A DNA stretch of 64,000 nucleotides from Chrysaora quinquecirrha (taxonomy: Eukaryota; Cnidaria; Scyphozoa; Semaeostomeae; Pelagiidae), in assembly GCA_014526335.1 (NCBI GenBank), contig JACTAT010000039.1, positions 7,694,377 through 7,758,376 on the forward strand, given 5' to 3'. The stretch's first letter is position 1; every line of letters begins with the position of its first letter. The notes under the pieces were generated by a model. The model worked only from the letters and a program-made list of their open reading frames with translations. It was not told the origin of the DNA and made no database searches. This document shows, one piece after another, positions 1-11,770 of the stretch. Made by a program: the position numbers and the translations under genes.

Positions 1-951
1 GCAGGATATTTGGCAAGATGATTTTGCTATTAACCAGGCTCTCCGAAGAAAATTCAGGCATGAAAAGAAGGAAATGCACAAGAAAATTGTAAGTTTTTGT
101 GTTCCATTTTTGTAATTTTTCCCTTATACAGTTGTGTGTTTTTGCATAAGATACTCATAATCAATGCGAGGCTAAGGGTGTTAGAAAAGTTAAAAGTTAT
201 GAGAATAGTTACGAAGAATAATTGCCAAGAAATCAATCGAAAACTTTCATCTTGGCGCATTAGTCTGATTGCTATACGCAGAGAAACAAGAAACTTTCGT
301 TATTTCAACACTACCAGGATTGTACTATTCTTTCTAGCTCAAACCGTAAGAATACTGAAAAATTATTCCACTACTTGGCATGAAATGAATATCTTGTCAA
401 AAATCAAAGTTTCAACTCGTGATTGCTACTCTAAATTCCGATACGAAGCAAAAACATTGTCGCTGTCGCACTAATTGGGAATTGATCACATTTTATTTGG
501 AGCGTATTGGATTGAACATTCTACACCTGCCAATTTTTGAAAAGAGTAGGCTTCGCAGAAATGGAAAGATATTTCCAGTCAAATTCAAAACATAAAAAAT
601 GTTGAACATTATTAAACGACACGGGAGAGCGTTAACGGCCCGGCAGACTAAATCTCACGGAAACTCAAGAGAAAATATCAAAAAAGACGGTCAGTGAGGG
701 CTTTAAGTTTAGACAAGTTTTAATTTCAGATAGTGGACCATATCCAAGTTATTTTAGGCGTTCAATGTAGTAGAGACATAGGCACATTATATTGTTTGAA
801 AATTGATAGCATAGCTTCTTTATGGTATGTACATTTTTATAGGAAGCTGATGATGATCTAAAGAAAAGAGCGTTGTTGCCATCGAGTATGCCACTTGCTG
901 AAGAGGCTGCAGAAGATGCTGATTTAGCGAAACGAATAAGATATGGTGAAG
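1..951 (+). CDS. CCDC130: CCDC130 / YJU2B splicing-factor homologue, two exons (partial)
   Basis: Two exons are visible. Exon 1-88 reads QDIWQDDFAINQALRRKF.. and ends at a GTAAGT donor in phase 0. Exon 843-951 follows a TTTTATAG acceptor, reads EADDDLKKRALLPSSMPLAE.. through LAKRIRYGE, and ends at GTAAGA. The order W-x-DDFA-N-x-LRR-FR-KK, then an acidic stretch and L-LP.., then a D-LA--I/L-basic motif, matches the C-terminal half of the CCDC130/Saf4 (CWC16) family known in metazoa. These proteins are nuclear and act with the spliceosome around second-step factors and 5' splice sites. The N-terminal zinc-binding domain would lie before the window. The 3' exons probably fall in the N gap that begins 12 bases after the last donor. 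Assignment is from memory of the family motif, not from alignment. Confidence 0.75.
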
Positions 952-963
952 GTAAGATTTATG

Positions 964-1463
964 NNNNNNNNNNNNNNNNNNNNNNNNNNNNNNNNNNNNN
1001 NNNNNNNNNNNNNNNNNNNNNNNNNNNNNNNNNNNNNNNNNNNNNNNNNNNNNNNNNNNNNNNNNNNNNNNNNNNNNNNNNNNNNNNNNNNNNNNNNNNN
1101 NNNNNNNNNNNNNNNNNNNNNNNNNNNNNNNNNNNNNNNNNNNNNNNNNNNNNNNNNNNNNNNNNNNNNNNNNNNNNNNNNNNNNNNNNNNNNNNNNNNN
1201 NNNNNNNNNNNNNNNNNNNNNNNNNNNNNNNNNNNNNNNNNNNNNNNNNNNNNNNNNNNNNNNNNNNNNNNNNNNNNNNNNNNNNNNNNNNNNNNNNNNN
1301 NNNNNNNNNNNNNNNNNNNNNNNNNNNNNNNNNNNNNNNNNNNNNNNNNNNNNNNNNNNNNNNNNNNNNNNNNNNNNNNNNNNNNNNNNNNNNNNNNNNN
1401 NNNNNNNNNNNNNNNNNNNNNNNNNNNNNNNNNNNNNNNNNNNNNNNNNNNNNNNNNNNNNNN
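964..1463. other. Assembly gap (500 N)
   Basis: Exactly 500 N, the same length as the second gap, so the size is a placeholder. It separates the last CCDC130 exon from the first exon of the next gene, and their boundary cannot be placed. Confidence 1.
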
Positions 1464-1525
1464 GACCATAATTAAAAGGTTTGTAGATATTTGTGAGCAT
1501 TAATATCTTTGTACTAAACTTATAG

Positions 1526-4500
1526 ATCCCATCCTGGCCAGAGGTAGTAAAACTGCAGCCAGTGATGCCAAACAAATATTTATTCTTACGCTGAAGGAAA
1601 CAGTTTGGAACATTAGTATTTATGAATGGATAGAATCATTTTGGCAGGTGAGCAAAAATGTTTAAATAAACTAAAACTTCAAAAATTAAATTTTGACAAG
1701 TATACCTTAAGAATTTTGTAGATAAATAATAACATTTATAGTATTTTAGATTTATATGATTTAAAATCCATATACAATATGAACATTTAGGGCTCGAAAT
1801 GCCTGTAAAGTATTAATGGTTATTTTATAGGTACTTATTTAGTGTGTTTTCTTATGTCAATTAAAAATTATCAAATTGTATTTGTGCAGGTTTTAGAAAT
1901 ATTTTTTCCTTCAACTTTCACTTTGCTGGTCCAATCTTTATAGGTCATATTCATCTGTCATAAATTTTAAACCTGCTAGAAAAAAATGAATATAGCAATT
2001 ATATGATATGATATGATTTTAAAACAATTATGCAAATTCTGCATAACAATAGCATCTCTACTCTTTTGCTTAGAATTGTGCATCATGTGGAGCAGAATGT
2101 CCAATCGCCAAGAAAAAGTGTCACTGTGGTGAAGAATTTGCTGTGAAAGGGCCAAGGCAAAAAGAAAGCTGACCCCTCAAATCCAACTAGGCTGAAGGAA
2201 TATATTAAAAATATGTGAGACATGGTGTAATAAATACTAGTCTCTTTTCAGTTTATTAGCATTTCTTTTAAAGGCTGTATTGACTTGACTCTAGCCTCAC
2301 ATTGACCAGAAAATTAAATAGCCCATTGGCTTGCATATCTTAGCATATTTTTCATTATATCATTGTCTGGTTAATGAAAAGATTTATTAAAGTATCATCA
2401 TTTGTGAAGCAGTGCTTGTTGATTCTTTGTTTGAGAATCAAGATGTATGATACAATTCCTTACAGGCAGAAGCTTTGAAAGAAAATTGTGGCACAAATGT
2501 TATTGATCTATTCAGCAAGCCACACAAGATTAGCTAAAAGTGGTCATCAATCTATTGTTCACGATGTTACAACGCTTTAACTGATGGTGCTGCAGCAAAT
2601 TTCATGGGTGAAGGAGCCATTGACACGCCTGAAACTGGCAAGAAAATTTTGAATCTGATGAAAGCATTCATGAAAGGTAGAGGTTGGGTTTTTCATTGCT
2701 TTTATTTTCTAAATTGATGGTCAAGGTGGGCATTGTATTCTTGGATATTGATTAATGTTCATAATTTTTAGCATTCAATGCTTAGCTTTCAAAATTATCA
2801 ATATCCTGAAAATAAATGCCAACAATTTGTTGAATATCAGCTCTAATCTTTTCAGCATCTGAATCCAAAGTAAACAATCCTGGCAATGGTAATTCACCAG
2901 GTAATATTAATATATAAATTAAAGTAATCATACATTCCAATAAATAAATTTGGAAAATTAAATTTTCAACAATTTAATTTTGATTGGCTGAAAGTTTTAA
3001 ATAATTTTAAATTGGAACAATGCCTGTCCAAAATTTTGATGGTCTAAAGTTTTTTTTAATTCTTTGAAATAAGAAAAATGCAAAGAATAGACTTTCCAAG
3101 AAAAATTAAAAGCGCATTAGGTCTTTGACAATATTGCAGATGAATTTGTTTTGAACCTTGATCAAACACCACTGTCATGTGTACAGATCACATAGTTACA
3201 TGAAGGGTGCCTAAATTATATCACTATTTCAGCCAAGCAGAAAAATAACTGGAACATTTACCAAATCAAAGACTGGTGAAATTTCCAATACTGTGAATTA
3301 ATATCCAAAGGTTTTGTCCTAAATTCTCAAAAATAGCATGCAAAAGTCTTCTGTCCAAAGTGTAATGTTTGAAACATTTCAGTCTGAAAGCTTTCAATTT
3401 TGATGCATCTTTTACTTTGAGCTCTTGTATTTCATCAATGGTAATTAAATAGATTATTTGACCTCAGAGTATGTTTATATCATCATTTCCAATTTATAAA
3501 AGTTAAAATGACCTGAAACAATCTGTAACCAGAATTTGTAAATTTAGCAGCTCTTTTTGCTTCACATTTGTAAAAAACGGTTTTGATTAATTAATTGGAA
3601 AAATCTCAGTTTATTGTAAAATTTTTCTTGTGTTTGTAATTTTCAACTGCTTTTTATGCTGCAAAATGTGCCATTTCTCTTGAATTCACTGTATATACTA
3701 AAATCTATAATTCATTAAGCTTTCATTCTATATGTTTCTTCCAAAAGGTACAACAGAAATTGTTGAGTTGCCCAAAACTAATTGTTCAGATCAATCAGAA
3801 AAAAGTCTAGTAAGTTTGCACTTTCTTGTTCTGTTTTGATGATTGAAAATAGTTTTACAGTAGATTTGCAAGACAGATATAAACAGTTTGATTGCACTTT
3901 CTTAACTAATATTGTAATTGACTGTTCTCTTGGTGGTTCTTCAGCCTTCCTGCTCTCGGACAACCCTAATCGACTGACCTGTTCAATTTTTTAACATTCT
4001 AACTGGTGGCTGTGTTCTAACTGGTACAAACGTTGAAAGCACATTGAATCATCAGGACCACGCCCATATATCTCAAATCCATTTTAAAATCTAGGGTACC
4101 ACCCTTGATGAAAAAGCACCATAAAAACCAAAACGGGCCTAAATTTTGGCCCATTTTCTGACCTTCTTGTGTGTCAGCCTGACGTCACAATACCTTTTTC
4201 TCACCCAAAGTCCACTGCAGCCAATAGCACTCCAACTCTACCTAACAATGTTTGTTCAACGGTTTGCCCACAGTTGTCCCAAACTTTTTAATCAAAGTTT
4301 TCCCTATTTAATCCCATGTATATGTACTCAATGGGGTGAATCCAACATACATCTTTTCTTTGCTATCACAGGATCATTAGATGGTGATATAATGCAAAAT
4401 TTACTTAAAGCAGAAAGCAGCAGCTCTGACTCCAGTGAAACAGCTTTTCTTGGGATTCCTGCCCCATCTGGTACTGCAGATAGCTTGGAAAAAGGTAGCT

Positions 4501-7500
4501 CAACAGAAAGCTTTGTCATAGCTTCTAGTAAGTTTACAGTTTCTGTTTGTGATTAAATTATCAATATGTAGCGTAGCACTGGTCTTCAGCATGCACCTTG
4601 CTTGCTTGCTTACAATTTTACTTTGTTAATGCTCTCATTCATTTTAACATTTTCTTTACTTTACGCATTAAGATTTCAGTAGCTATTCTTGGTAAAAAGA
4701 ATTTTGCAAAGGGAATTCATCAATTTATTTGTTAGGCATGAGGAACTGTATTTCAGAGATTAAAAGTAAGATATCTCTTACTTTAAAGGAAACAACTGCA
4801 GACTTCAAATAAATTTAAGTTTGAAGAAAGAGACCATAAACATTGAATTTGCAGTTTCCAAATGAAACTGTGAAGTATATGTTTATCATCTGTTTCTTCA
4901 TGCTCAAATTTCTTACTTTCTTACTTTAATGGTGAATATTTCCCACTAAGATTGTTCATGGGGCTCCTGATCCCTGTTGCCTTTTTTGTGAAAATATTTA
5001 TCTTTTAGGCCGAGCCACAGCTAGCCACCATTTTGAGAAATTTGGTGCAATACCTCGTAATTTATAAAAGTTAAAAACCACCGGAAACCAGCTGAAACCA
5101 GCTGAAACCACCTGAAACCAGCAGCGAAACCAGCTGAAACCAGCCGAAACCAGCCGTTCTCACCTTAGGACAATGAAACTTGTTTACAGGATTCGAGAAC
5201 TCTTTTGGGAATGCGCACTTAGCTCGCATAAACAAATCCCGTTCCTCTGAGATATCTCGGGAGACATCGACAAAGTTATTAATGGAATGGAACATGTGTT
5301 CTATTCAAGAGACGTTTTGCTAGTAAATGAAAGAAACGTATCATTTGTGTCAGAAGAAGAATAACCCTTTCAATCAGCCCGAGTTTTAAAAAAACACCCC
5401 TTTAGTTGTATATTAGTGCTCTTGGTAATTTTCTACAGCTTGCTTATGCTGCAAAATGTGCCATTTCTCTTCAATTCGCTGTATATACTTAATAATCTAT
5501 TAAGCTTTCATTCTATATCTTCTAAAAAGGTACAACAGAAATTGTTGAGTTGCCAAAATCTAATTGCTCAGATCAATCAGGGAAAAAGTCTAGTAAGTTT
5601 GCACTTTCTTCTTCTGTTTTGATGATTGGAAATGTTTCCCTCTGCTAGATCTAGAAAATGGATCTTAGATCTCACTCTCTTCACTTGACAGGATTTGATT
5701 TCTGGCTACCTGACTAGCTCTTCGCTGCATTATGCATTCAGAAATTAAAATGTATATGTATTCAATAGAACCTGATAATGCATTGATAATTTTGCATGGG
5801 AATACAATTTTGATGCCATTTTTAAATGAATGTATTTTATTATCTGGAATCGACAGATATTTTAGCATTATTTTTCATTGCATAAGTGATCTTATCTTTA
5901 ACATCTGTATCTTTACTATTCATTAGCTTTCTTTGTTGTCACAGGATCATTAGTCAAGAACATAAAGCGAAAACGAAAATGCAGCAACAGCAAAGAAGCT
6001 TTTCTTGGGATGTCTGCCCCTCCCTTTGCTTCAAGTAGTCAGGAAAAAGACAGCTCAACAGAAAACTTTGTGATTGCTTCAAGTAAGTTAACAGAGATTT
6101 TGTTTTCAAAGCCAAAACCAAATTGGTAAAGCTGTATTTGAGGGGGTCAGACCAACGCACTGTGACATTTAGGAGAATAGGAATATGTCAAGCCTCAGTA
6201 AAACGTATACATTTTAGACTACATTATATAGAGTTCAGGTTACAGGAAATGAAACTGGACAAGTTGAATTAAATTAAACAATTACTACCATGATTGTTAG
6301 TTGCAAATAAGGGAAGTTGAATGTATGTTGTTTTTCAGTTTATACTGCCCTTAGGGTACTAGGCCAGATTTGACGGACGCTGGGATTTGCTATAAATCAC
6401 TGTTAAAACATGTTTTAGTTTTACTTGGCAAAATTGGCTGAAATGAAAACTACCCGTGTACACTATTTGTTCATCTAATCTTCTAAATATATTTTGACTT
6501 CTGCGAATGTAATGCATTAACTCCTGCCACTGAAGCAAAATGGTGCTAATTATTTTTTTGCTAATTAAGGCCTCAGGATCTAATCACTGTACTGTACTGA
6601 GGTTCAGTTGGCCAAAAATTCCAATTTCAGTCAGTGACAGTGTATCATGTTATTAAGACCATGGCTCTTTCGAATTTACATTTCAACTCAATTTGATCAT
6701 GGATATTGCAAACCTTTACAAAATTAGTCAACATTTTCCTTTCATTATTTGCCAGACACATCCGTAGGAGATTTAAGAGAATGAATTAGGTAATTTTCAA
6801 ATAGATTAATTGCATCATATTATTGTCTTTCTTTCAAGATAAAGTAACAAATATAACAAAATTAAACAGATTTGGTTTTTATTTCAATTCACTTCATCCC
6901 CGTGGCTTAGAATGGCTTCTTTACCAAGACAACAAAATTTCCTTTTGTCAGAGTACGGTCGAGGGCAGGCATTTAAAAACTCAAAATCTAATGATAATGA
7001 TGTTGAGTAATTACCAAGAGTAATTTTGAAAAGTCAATTTTGTAAAAAGTAAGAAATTCAAAGTAGTTTTCATGTTTACTGCATTTAATTCAAAGATAAA
7101 ACTTCTATGTGGCAAATCTCGCCTCTCCTTCAATTAAGCGGAAAAATGCAATACAAACAAAACGGAAATTAACAAGCTACCCAGAAAGTAAACAAATATG
7201 ACTTGATTTAAACTGGAGTATTTTGTTTCGGATTTTTTTATCTAAGCTCTGGGAAAACCAGGCCAATAAATCTTAATCATTCTCCAAATCCCGCTGATAC
7301 TGTTCCATTATGTTGCCCGGAAAGTTTGCTGATTTTTTTCATCTCCTTGTCACAGGTTCAGCAAGTCAGGAATTGAAATCTAAAGAAGTCTGTTCACTTG
7401 AAGACGAGAGCAGGAGCAGTACATCAGAATTTGCAACGAATATAGATGGACCAATTGATAATTCTATTATCAAGACAATATCAAATACTGGTAAAAGCTA

Positions 7501-8012
7501 ACACTTGGTAAGCTGCAATGTCATTCATCAATTCATTCATTCAACGACCATGTCCTGTTCTGTTAATGTAGGTGTAATTTTTCCATTTATAAATGCAAGT
7601 TTTGCGAAAATTGATTCTTTTATAGTACTTTCTTCAGGAGATATTCCCAAATTCTTAAAATAAGGTTTTTCAAGTATTAAATGTTGTCCAAAAACTTCAG
7701 AAAATCTATATTCATAACCTTGAATCTGTTGTAGATGAGATTAACTGGACATGGGAAACTATGAAGGGACGAAGAGTGCAGATTCTATGGCCAACACTGA
7801 CTCCAAATAAAGATGAAGATGATTTGTGGGGTAACAAGTATTGGGAGGCAACTTTTACTAATGAAACCTTGCACTGTGTTGATATTTGCTATAATGGATT
7901 CTTTTCAGATCTCGATGGAAACAGATCCTTCAATGAACTTGGAAAATGCACCACCACTACGTCAAAGTCCAATTTGATTAGGAACTGGACAATTAGAATA
8001 TTACGACACTAA
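1526..8012 (+). CDS. Multi-exon orphan gene with zinc-ribbon start and duplicated short exons
   Basis: I do not recognise this protein. Exons with matching AG/GT borders are 1526-1647, 2074-2214, 2466-2676, 2856-2900, 3748-3809, 4372-4527, 5530-5592, 5945-6082, 7356-7490 and 7735-8012 (stop). The second carries NCASCGAECPIAKKKCHCGEEF, a CxxC...CxC zinc ribbon like those of the UPF0547 type. Middle exons are Ser/Glu-rich and low in hydrophobics (for example TTEIVELPKTNCSDQ), so the middle is probably disordered. The last exon (DEINWTWETMKGRRVQILWP..) looks globular, with many aromatics. Exons 3748/5530 are homologous to each other, as are 4372/5945, so an exon pair was duplicated. Exons 2074-2214 and 2466-2676 only stay open if the frame changes (near 2150, 2530 and 2575), which suggests indel errors or decay. 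The first exon may belong to CCDC130 instead. Confidence 0.5.
4806..6097. repeat. 1.29-kb segment repeated at 19088-20368
   Basis: This stretch holds exons 5530-5592 and 5945-6082 of the orphan gene plus flanking introns. It recurs almost base for base at 19088-20368. It also contains a short 10-bp tandem repeat of GAAACCAGCT at about 5085-5155. Differences from the other copy are mostly one- or two-base insertions or deletions. Confidence 0.9.
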
Positions 8013-8049
8013 TACTAACTGGTTATTTTCAAAATTTTATATTTGCTTT

Positions 8050-8860
8050 CAAAGGTCTGATCGAAAGGTGTGAAATCGACCGGACCTGCGAGGAAGCTCG
8101 GAATTTTTGGCGCTCAATTTCTAAAATTTGTGGCGCCAAAATTGCGTTCAGTGCAACTTTTGATGTTATTCAAACAGATTTCTGGCGTTGAGTAAGATAC
8201 TTGATTTATACAAGGAGTTGATAGAACTGAGTGAATGCTTTCTTTAACAAGTCTGTTTTTCCAGTTCTTATCCTCGTCAATCACTTTTTTTTATTCCCTT
8301 AATACACTTAAAAAGTCGCTTTCAAGGCCAAAAGACAAAGTTGACGATCTTGAAAAATCAAACGTGGTATACAAAATACCATGTAGAGATTGTCCTAAAT
8401 CAAATATAGGACAATCGAAAAGAGAGACAGGAACTAGGCTGAAAGAACACAAATCAAATGTGACCCATGGTCGAACTGACAAAAGTGATCTTGCCAATCA
8501 TTGTAAGACGGAGAAACACCAGATGGATTGGGATAACATTTTAGTGATTGATGAGGATAAGAACTGGAAAAACAGACTTGTTAAAGAAAGCATTCACTCA
8601 GTTCTATCAACTCCTTGTATCAATCATCTTGAAATCCCAGAAATCTGGTTGAATAACATCAAAAGTTGCACTGAACGCAATTTTGGCGCCACAAATTTTA
8701 GAAATTAAGCACCAAAAATTCCGAGCTTCCACGCAGGTCCAGTCAATTTCACACCTTTCGATCAGACCTTTGCAATAAATAGGCAAATAACCACATTTCT
8801 CATTGCCCGATGATGGTAGACGGATCTCTCCCGAAACGTTGCCCAACTAAATATCAAAGG
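8050..8860 (+). mobile_element. Penelope-like element fragment with GIY-YIG endonuclease and inverted arms
   Basis: The open frame 8320-8708 reads VVYKIPCRDCPKSNIGQSKR..TRLKEHK and later NHCKTEKHQMDWDNILVIDE. This is the layout of the GIY-YIG endonuclease domain that ends Penelope-like retroelements (GIY as VVY, YIG as NIG, Cys pair, R..EH). No reverse transcriptase lies upstream, so the element is 5'-truncated. The 235-bp arm 8050-8284 is the inverted copy of 8544-8772 with scattered mismatches, so the endonuclease C-terminus occurs twice, head to head around a 260-bp centre. Inverted partial copies are a known insertion form of Penelope elements. Downstream, 8809-8860 has a GATGATGG...CGAAACGTTG arrangement resembling the hammerhead-ribozyme region of these elements. 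Confidence 0.75.
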
Positions 8861-8961
8861 CTTGTCATGATAAGTGGTGACTATCATGTCTAATACGGAT
8901 CAAAGTGTTAATTTGATAATTTACGGTAGGAAGATTTTTCTTTTATTTATATCAAAGCAAT

Positions 8962-9867
8962 TTAATTAATATTATATGTTTTTTTTATGTGCGAAACTGC
9001 CTTTTCCAGTTTTCCAGTATCAGGTCGTCTTCCTGGTTTGTTACCAATGCATTCTTGGGTAAGGCTGCGCACATAGCTTGTTATGTTGCCAACTCCTTTG
9101 GCATGCACTCTAAAATGCCACATGAGGACATATCCCATGCAGTATATGTCACTGTCAAAGGAAAGTGATATGTGACCCTGCTTTACATCACACGGAAGAC
9201 AACAAAGGTCGCCAAATCTCTCAAGCATTCTTGGTCCATTCACTAAATATCCGTCTGTGCCGTAACACGAATTGCTGAACCCACACAACACCACTGTATT
9301 ATTGCCAGTGTCTACCAAAATGTTACTCGGATTGATGTTGTTGTGAAGTACTTGTTTTCTTTGCAAGTGCAACACAATCTCTATAAGTGATGTAACACAT
9401 CTGCCAAATTCTTCACTGGTTTTAAAGACCACTGAATTTAGCTGCTGACAGGTATGATTGTGTGCCGACAAGACCAATTTTGGAGCATAGCCTCTCACGA
9501 CACCAAAGGCATGTGGTATTCCTGGATGACTACTTAAAAGCATAAGGATGTGATATTCCTTGCACACAGCTGAGAATGTCACTCCTTTGTATACTTTTAC
9601 AGCACAAGAACTTCCCTTAAACATGGCATCGTAAACGTTAGAATTCGGGCCCTTTCCGATCAAGAGTCCCATCGACAATTCAGCTTCATCAATGATGCTT
9701 ACTCCTTGTTGTAGGAGTGTCTCATTTGATTGAACTCTGTTGTCCACAGTGGCAGCAGAGAGTAGGTTATAGCCTCTAAAGTTGGTTACTTTATTTAATT
9801 TCTCCATGATATCGCGTGATTGCATACCGCTGGCGTAATTAAATTTCAGTTGCATTTCATCTACCAT
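8962..9867 (-). CDS. Predicted pseudokinase (protein-kinase fold, catalytic residues replaced)
   Basis: A single-exon frame of 301 aa. I chose the Met at 9867 because AAAATGG gives it a good context; the frame is open further upstream but reads as non-coding. Kinase landmarks in order: glycine loop GKGPNSNVY (about residues 71-79), VAIK-type lysine in CAVKVYKG (K91), a C-helix glutamate (about E104), catalytic loop LHNNINPSNILV (175-182), and a CGF triplet (195-197) where DFG is expected. The catalytic-loop Asp is Asn, the following Lys is Asn, and the metal-binding Asp of DFG is Cys. The ATP-site Lys and the loop Asn are kept. Phosphotransfer is therefore unlikely, while nucleotide binding or scaffolding is possible. 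Length suits a bare kinase domain. There is no signal peptide or membrane segment. Family placement within the kinome is not possible by eye. Confidence 0.75.
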   Translation of the reverse strand: MVDEMQLKFNYASGMQSRDIMEKLNKVTNFRGYNLLSAATVDNRVQSNETLLQQGVSIIDEAELSMGLLIGKGPNSNVYDAMFKGSSCAVKVYKGVTFSAVCKEYHILMLLSSHPGIPHAFGVVRGYAPKLVLSAHNHTCQQLNSVVFKTSEEFGRCVTSLIEIVLHLQRKQVLHNNINPSNILVDTGNNTVVLCGFSNSCYGTDGYLVNGPRMLERFGDLCCLPCDVKQGHISLSFDSDIYCMGYVLMWHFRVHAKGVGNITSYVRSLTQECIGNKPGRRPDTGKLEKAVSHIKKTYNIN

Positions 9868-10333
9868 TTTTAGGAAATGAGTGGGACTTGAATATAACCA
9901 GTTCTTCCTCAATCTTTTTGACGTATTAGTTACTAAGTATTTATAATGTAAAGTAGTTAAATGGAGAGCCCCTTGAAAACCAGCACATTGCTGAAGGGTT
10001 ACTTGTGATGAAATGAAATGAAATGAAACGTATATATTTTGCATTGTATATTTACTTGTTTCTTCAGAACGAAATCATCACTTCCGATCAACTAATCTAG
10101 TATTTCGATCAACTATGTAGTGTGTCTAAGTAGTGTAATGTAATATTTAAATACGTAATGTATCCTAAATTTCTAGCGTATCTCTGTAGAACTGTATTGA
10201 TGAATGATTGATTAATTGATTAAGAATATGGGTATTATTTAGCTGTAATGTTTCTGCGTTGTTCGTAGCGATTTAATGTTCAGATTTTGATTTTGTAATC
10301 AGGTGATTTAGTAGATGCTCTAGAGACTGCAGG

Positions 10334-10562
10334 TTATATGATATTGCAACCCGCACTGTTACTAAACCATTCACGCTTGTTTTCGATTGGCTCAAATACC
10401 TCTGTCTCGTGATCTGGTCTCCATAACGTTGCATCATTGAGTTCTGCCTCGATCTCACTAAATGATCCTGAAGGATTCACTTGTACTGGCAAATCTCCAA
10501 CTGTAAAACTTGAATACTCTTCCTCGAATTGCTCCGTTACTGCCTCTTGACTCCCTATGGCG
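10334..10562 (-). CDS. Isolated terminal exon, unknown protein
   Basis: A frame of about 76 codons begins at a CGCCATAG acceptor near 10562 (minus strand) and ends at a TAA. It reads GSQEAVTEQFEEEYSSFTVG.. and is acidic, with no recognisable domain. It could be the last exon of a gene lying toward higher coordinates, possibly the KDZ unit, or of the pseudokinase locus on the same strand. Neither link can be shown. Confidence 0.3.
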
Positions 10563-10875
10563 AGCAAACAAAAGTTTTAGCGCGTAAATTTTTATAACTA
10601 GATACGAATTCTTTGACTATATGTACGGTTATCACTTAGAAATCATTTTAGAGACTCTTGTTTTGTAGGGGGTGTTTGGGTCTTACAGTGAAACGATTTT
10701 GCCAAAATCCAAACGGCCCCGTTATTATACAGCCAATCGTTTAAAGAAATTTTCTATTATAGTTGCAAATAAATAGCTATTTTAACATTAATACGGTATT
10801 GAAACATGTCAGAACCTTAAGACTCGAGATTCCACAGATATTTTAAACATTAACTGTCACAGTATTCCTTTTCTA

Positions 10876-10980
10876 CACGCTTTTTATAAAGAACCTACCT
10901 CAAAGCCTAGTTCTTAAAATTTCTAATTTTGGACCTCTTTTGAGGCAATTTTAGTTCAAAAAGTTCCTTAATAGTTAGTC
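10876..10980. mobile_element. Truncated MITE of the CACGCTTTTT family
   Basis: Only the left end is present: TACACGCTTTTTATAAAG followed by the same internal order as the complete copy at 24862-25268 (AACCTACCTCAA.. then TGGACCTCTTTTGAGGCAAT, AGTTCCTTAATAG). Homology stops near 10980 and no right end is found. Confidence 0.7.
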
Positions 10981-11584
10981 AGGGCACTGTGGTAAATGCA
11001 GCAGACAAAATCTGTGGGAAATGCAAAAAATGTTTGAAAACAAGAGCAGAAGCTTGTCAATGACAAATCAACTTGATTGACCCTCCAAATTAATTGTGGG
11101 TGCAGTCCAGCAGAATTCCGTGCTTTTCCCATATGCATTTCTATATGCGTCGAAACCTTGCAAATGCCACAATTTTAACACCACTGCATGAAAATCGAAA
11201 ACAACAGTCAGAAGGTGCTTGCAGAGCACATTCAGAATATACATATTTTTTAAAATCGGTCAGTCTCCTCCCGTGTTATCGATTGGTGAAGTCTGAGCGT
11301 TCCTAAGCAAACAAGGTTTATTCTTAGCTCGTGCAGCATTGCAGGAAGGGGCACTCAAAGTTCGCCGCTCGATAACTCCCGGTAGGTGGGCTAAAATTAA
11401 ACAAACAAGGTCTATTTTGAATGTACCCAGTAAGCCTTTTCCGGCAGTAGTTTTAAATTTTTTATGCAATGCTTTTGGACTGCAGCCATTTTCAAGATTT
11501 CTAAATAAATAAAAATATACACTATTATTTTATCTGCTAAAACGTCTTGTAATTTGTCAGTTCGAATCGAACTTCATCAATAAA

Positions 11585-11770
11585 AATGAAAACAAACGAA
11601 AGTTAGTCCGTTTTCAGCAAGTTGATACCGATTTTCGAGAATTCAATACCCTTATCTTCACCGAATTTTAGAAAATTAACACCCATATTTTTACCAAAAT
11701 CATGAAAACGATACCCTTTTGGACGACACGTCCCCAGTACTCAAATAATATTAAGTACCCCCCAGGACCG
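11585..11770 (-). repeat. Dispersed degenerate ~33-bp repeat, copy 1
   Basis: On the minus strand this reads GGTATCGTTTTCATGATTT followed by TGGTAA. It matches the copy at 53500-53760 (plus) for at least 110 bp, including the GGGACGT.. stretch before it. Inside, a TTTTC..GATTTTGGTA motif recurs about every 33 bases. The rest of 10980-12720 shows no gene I can support. Confidence 0.6.

Noticed and set aside
820..1575. Long frames across the N run at 964-1463 (likewise 20303-21034)
   Set aside because: Their length comes from undetermined bases; only the flanking exon 843-951 is supported.
5071..5295. Frame with GGFSWFQLVSGGF repeats as a peptide gene
   Set aside because: It arises from a 10-bp GAAACCAGCT tandem repeat in an intron and its length differs between the two copies of the segment.
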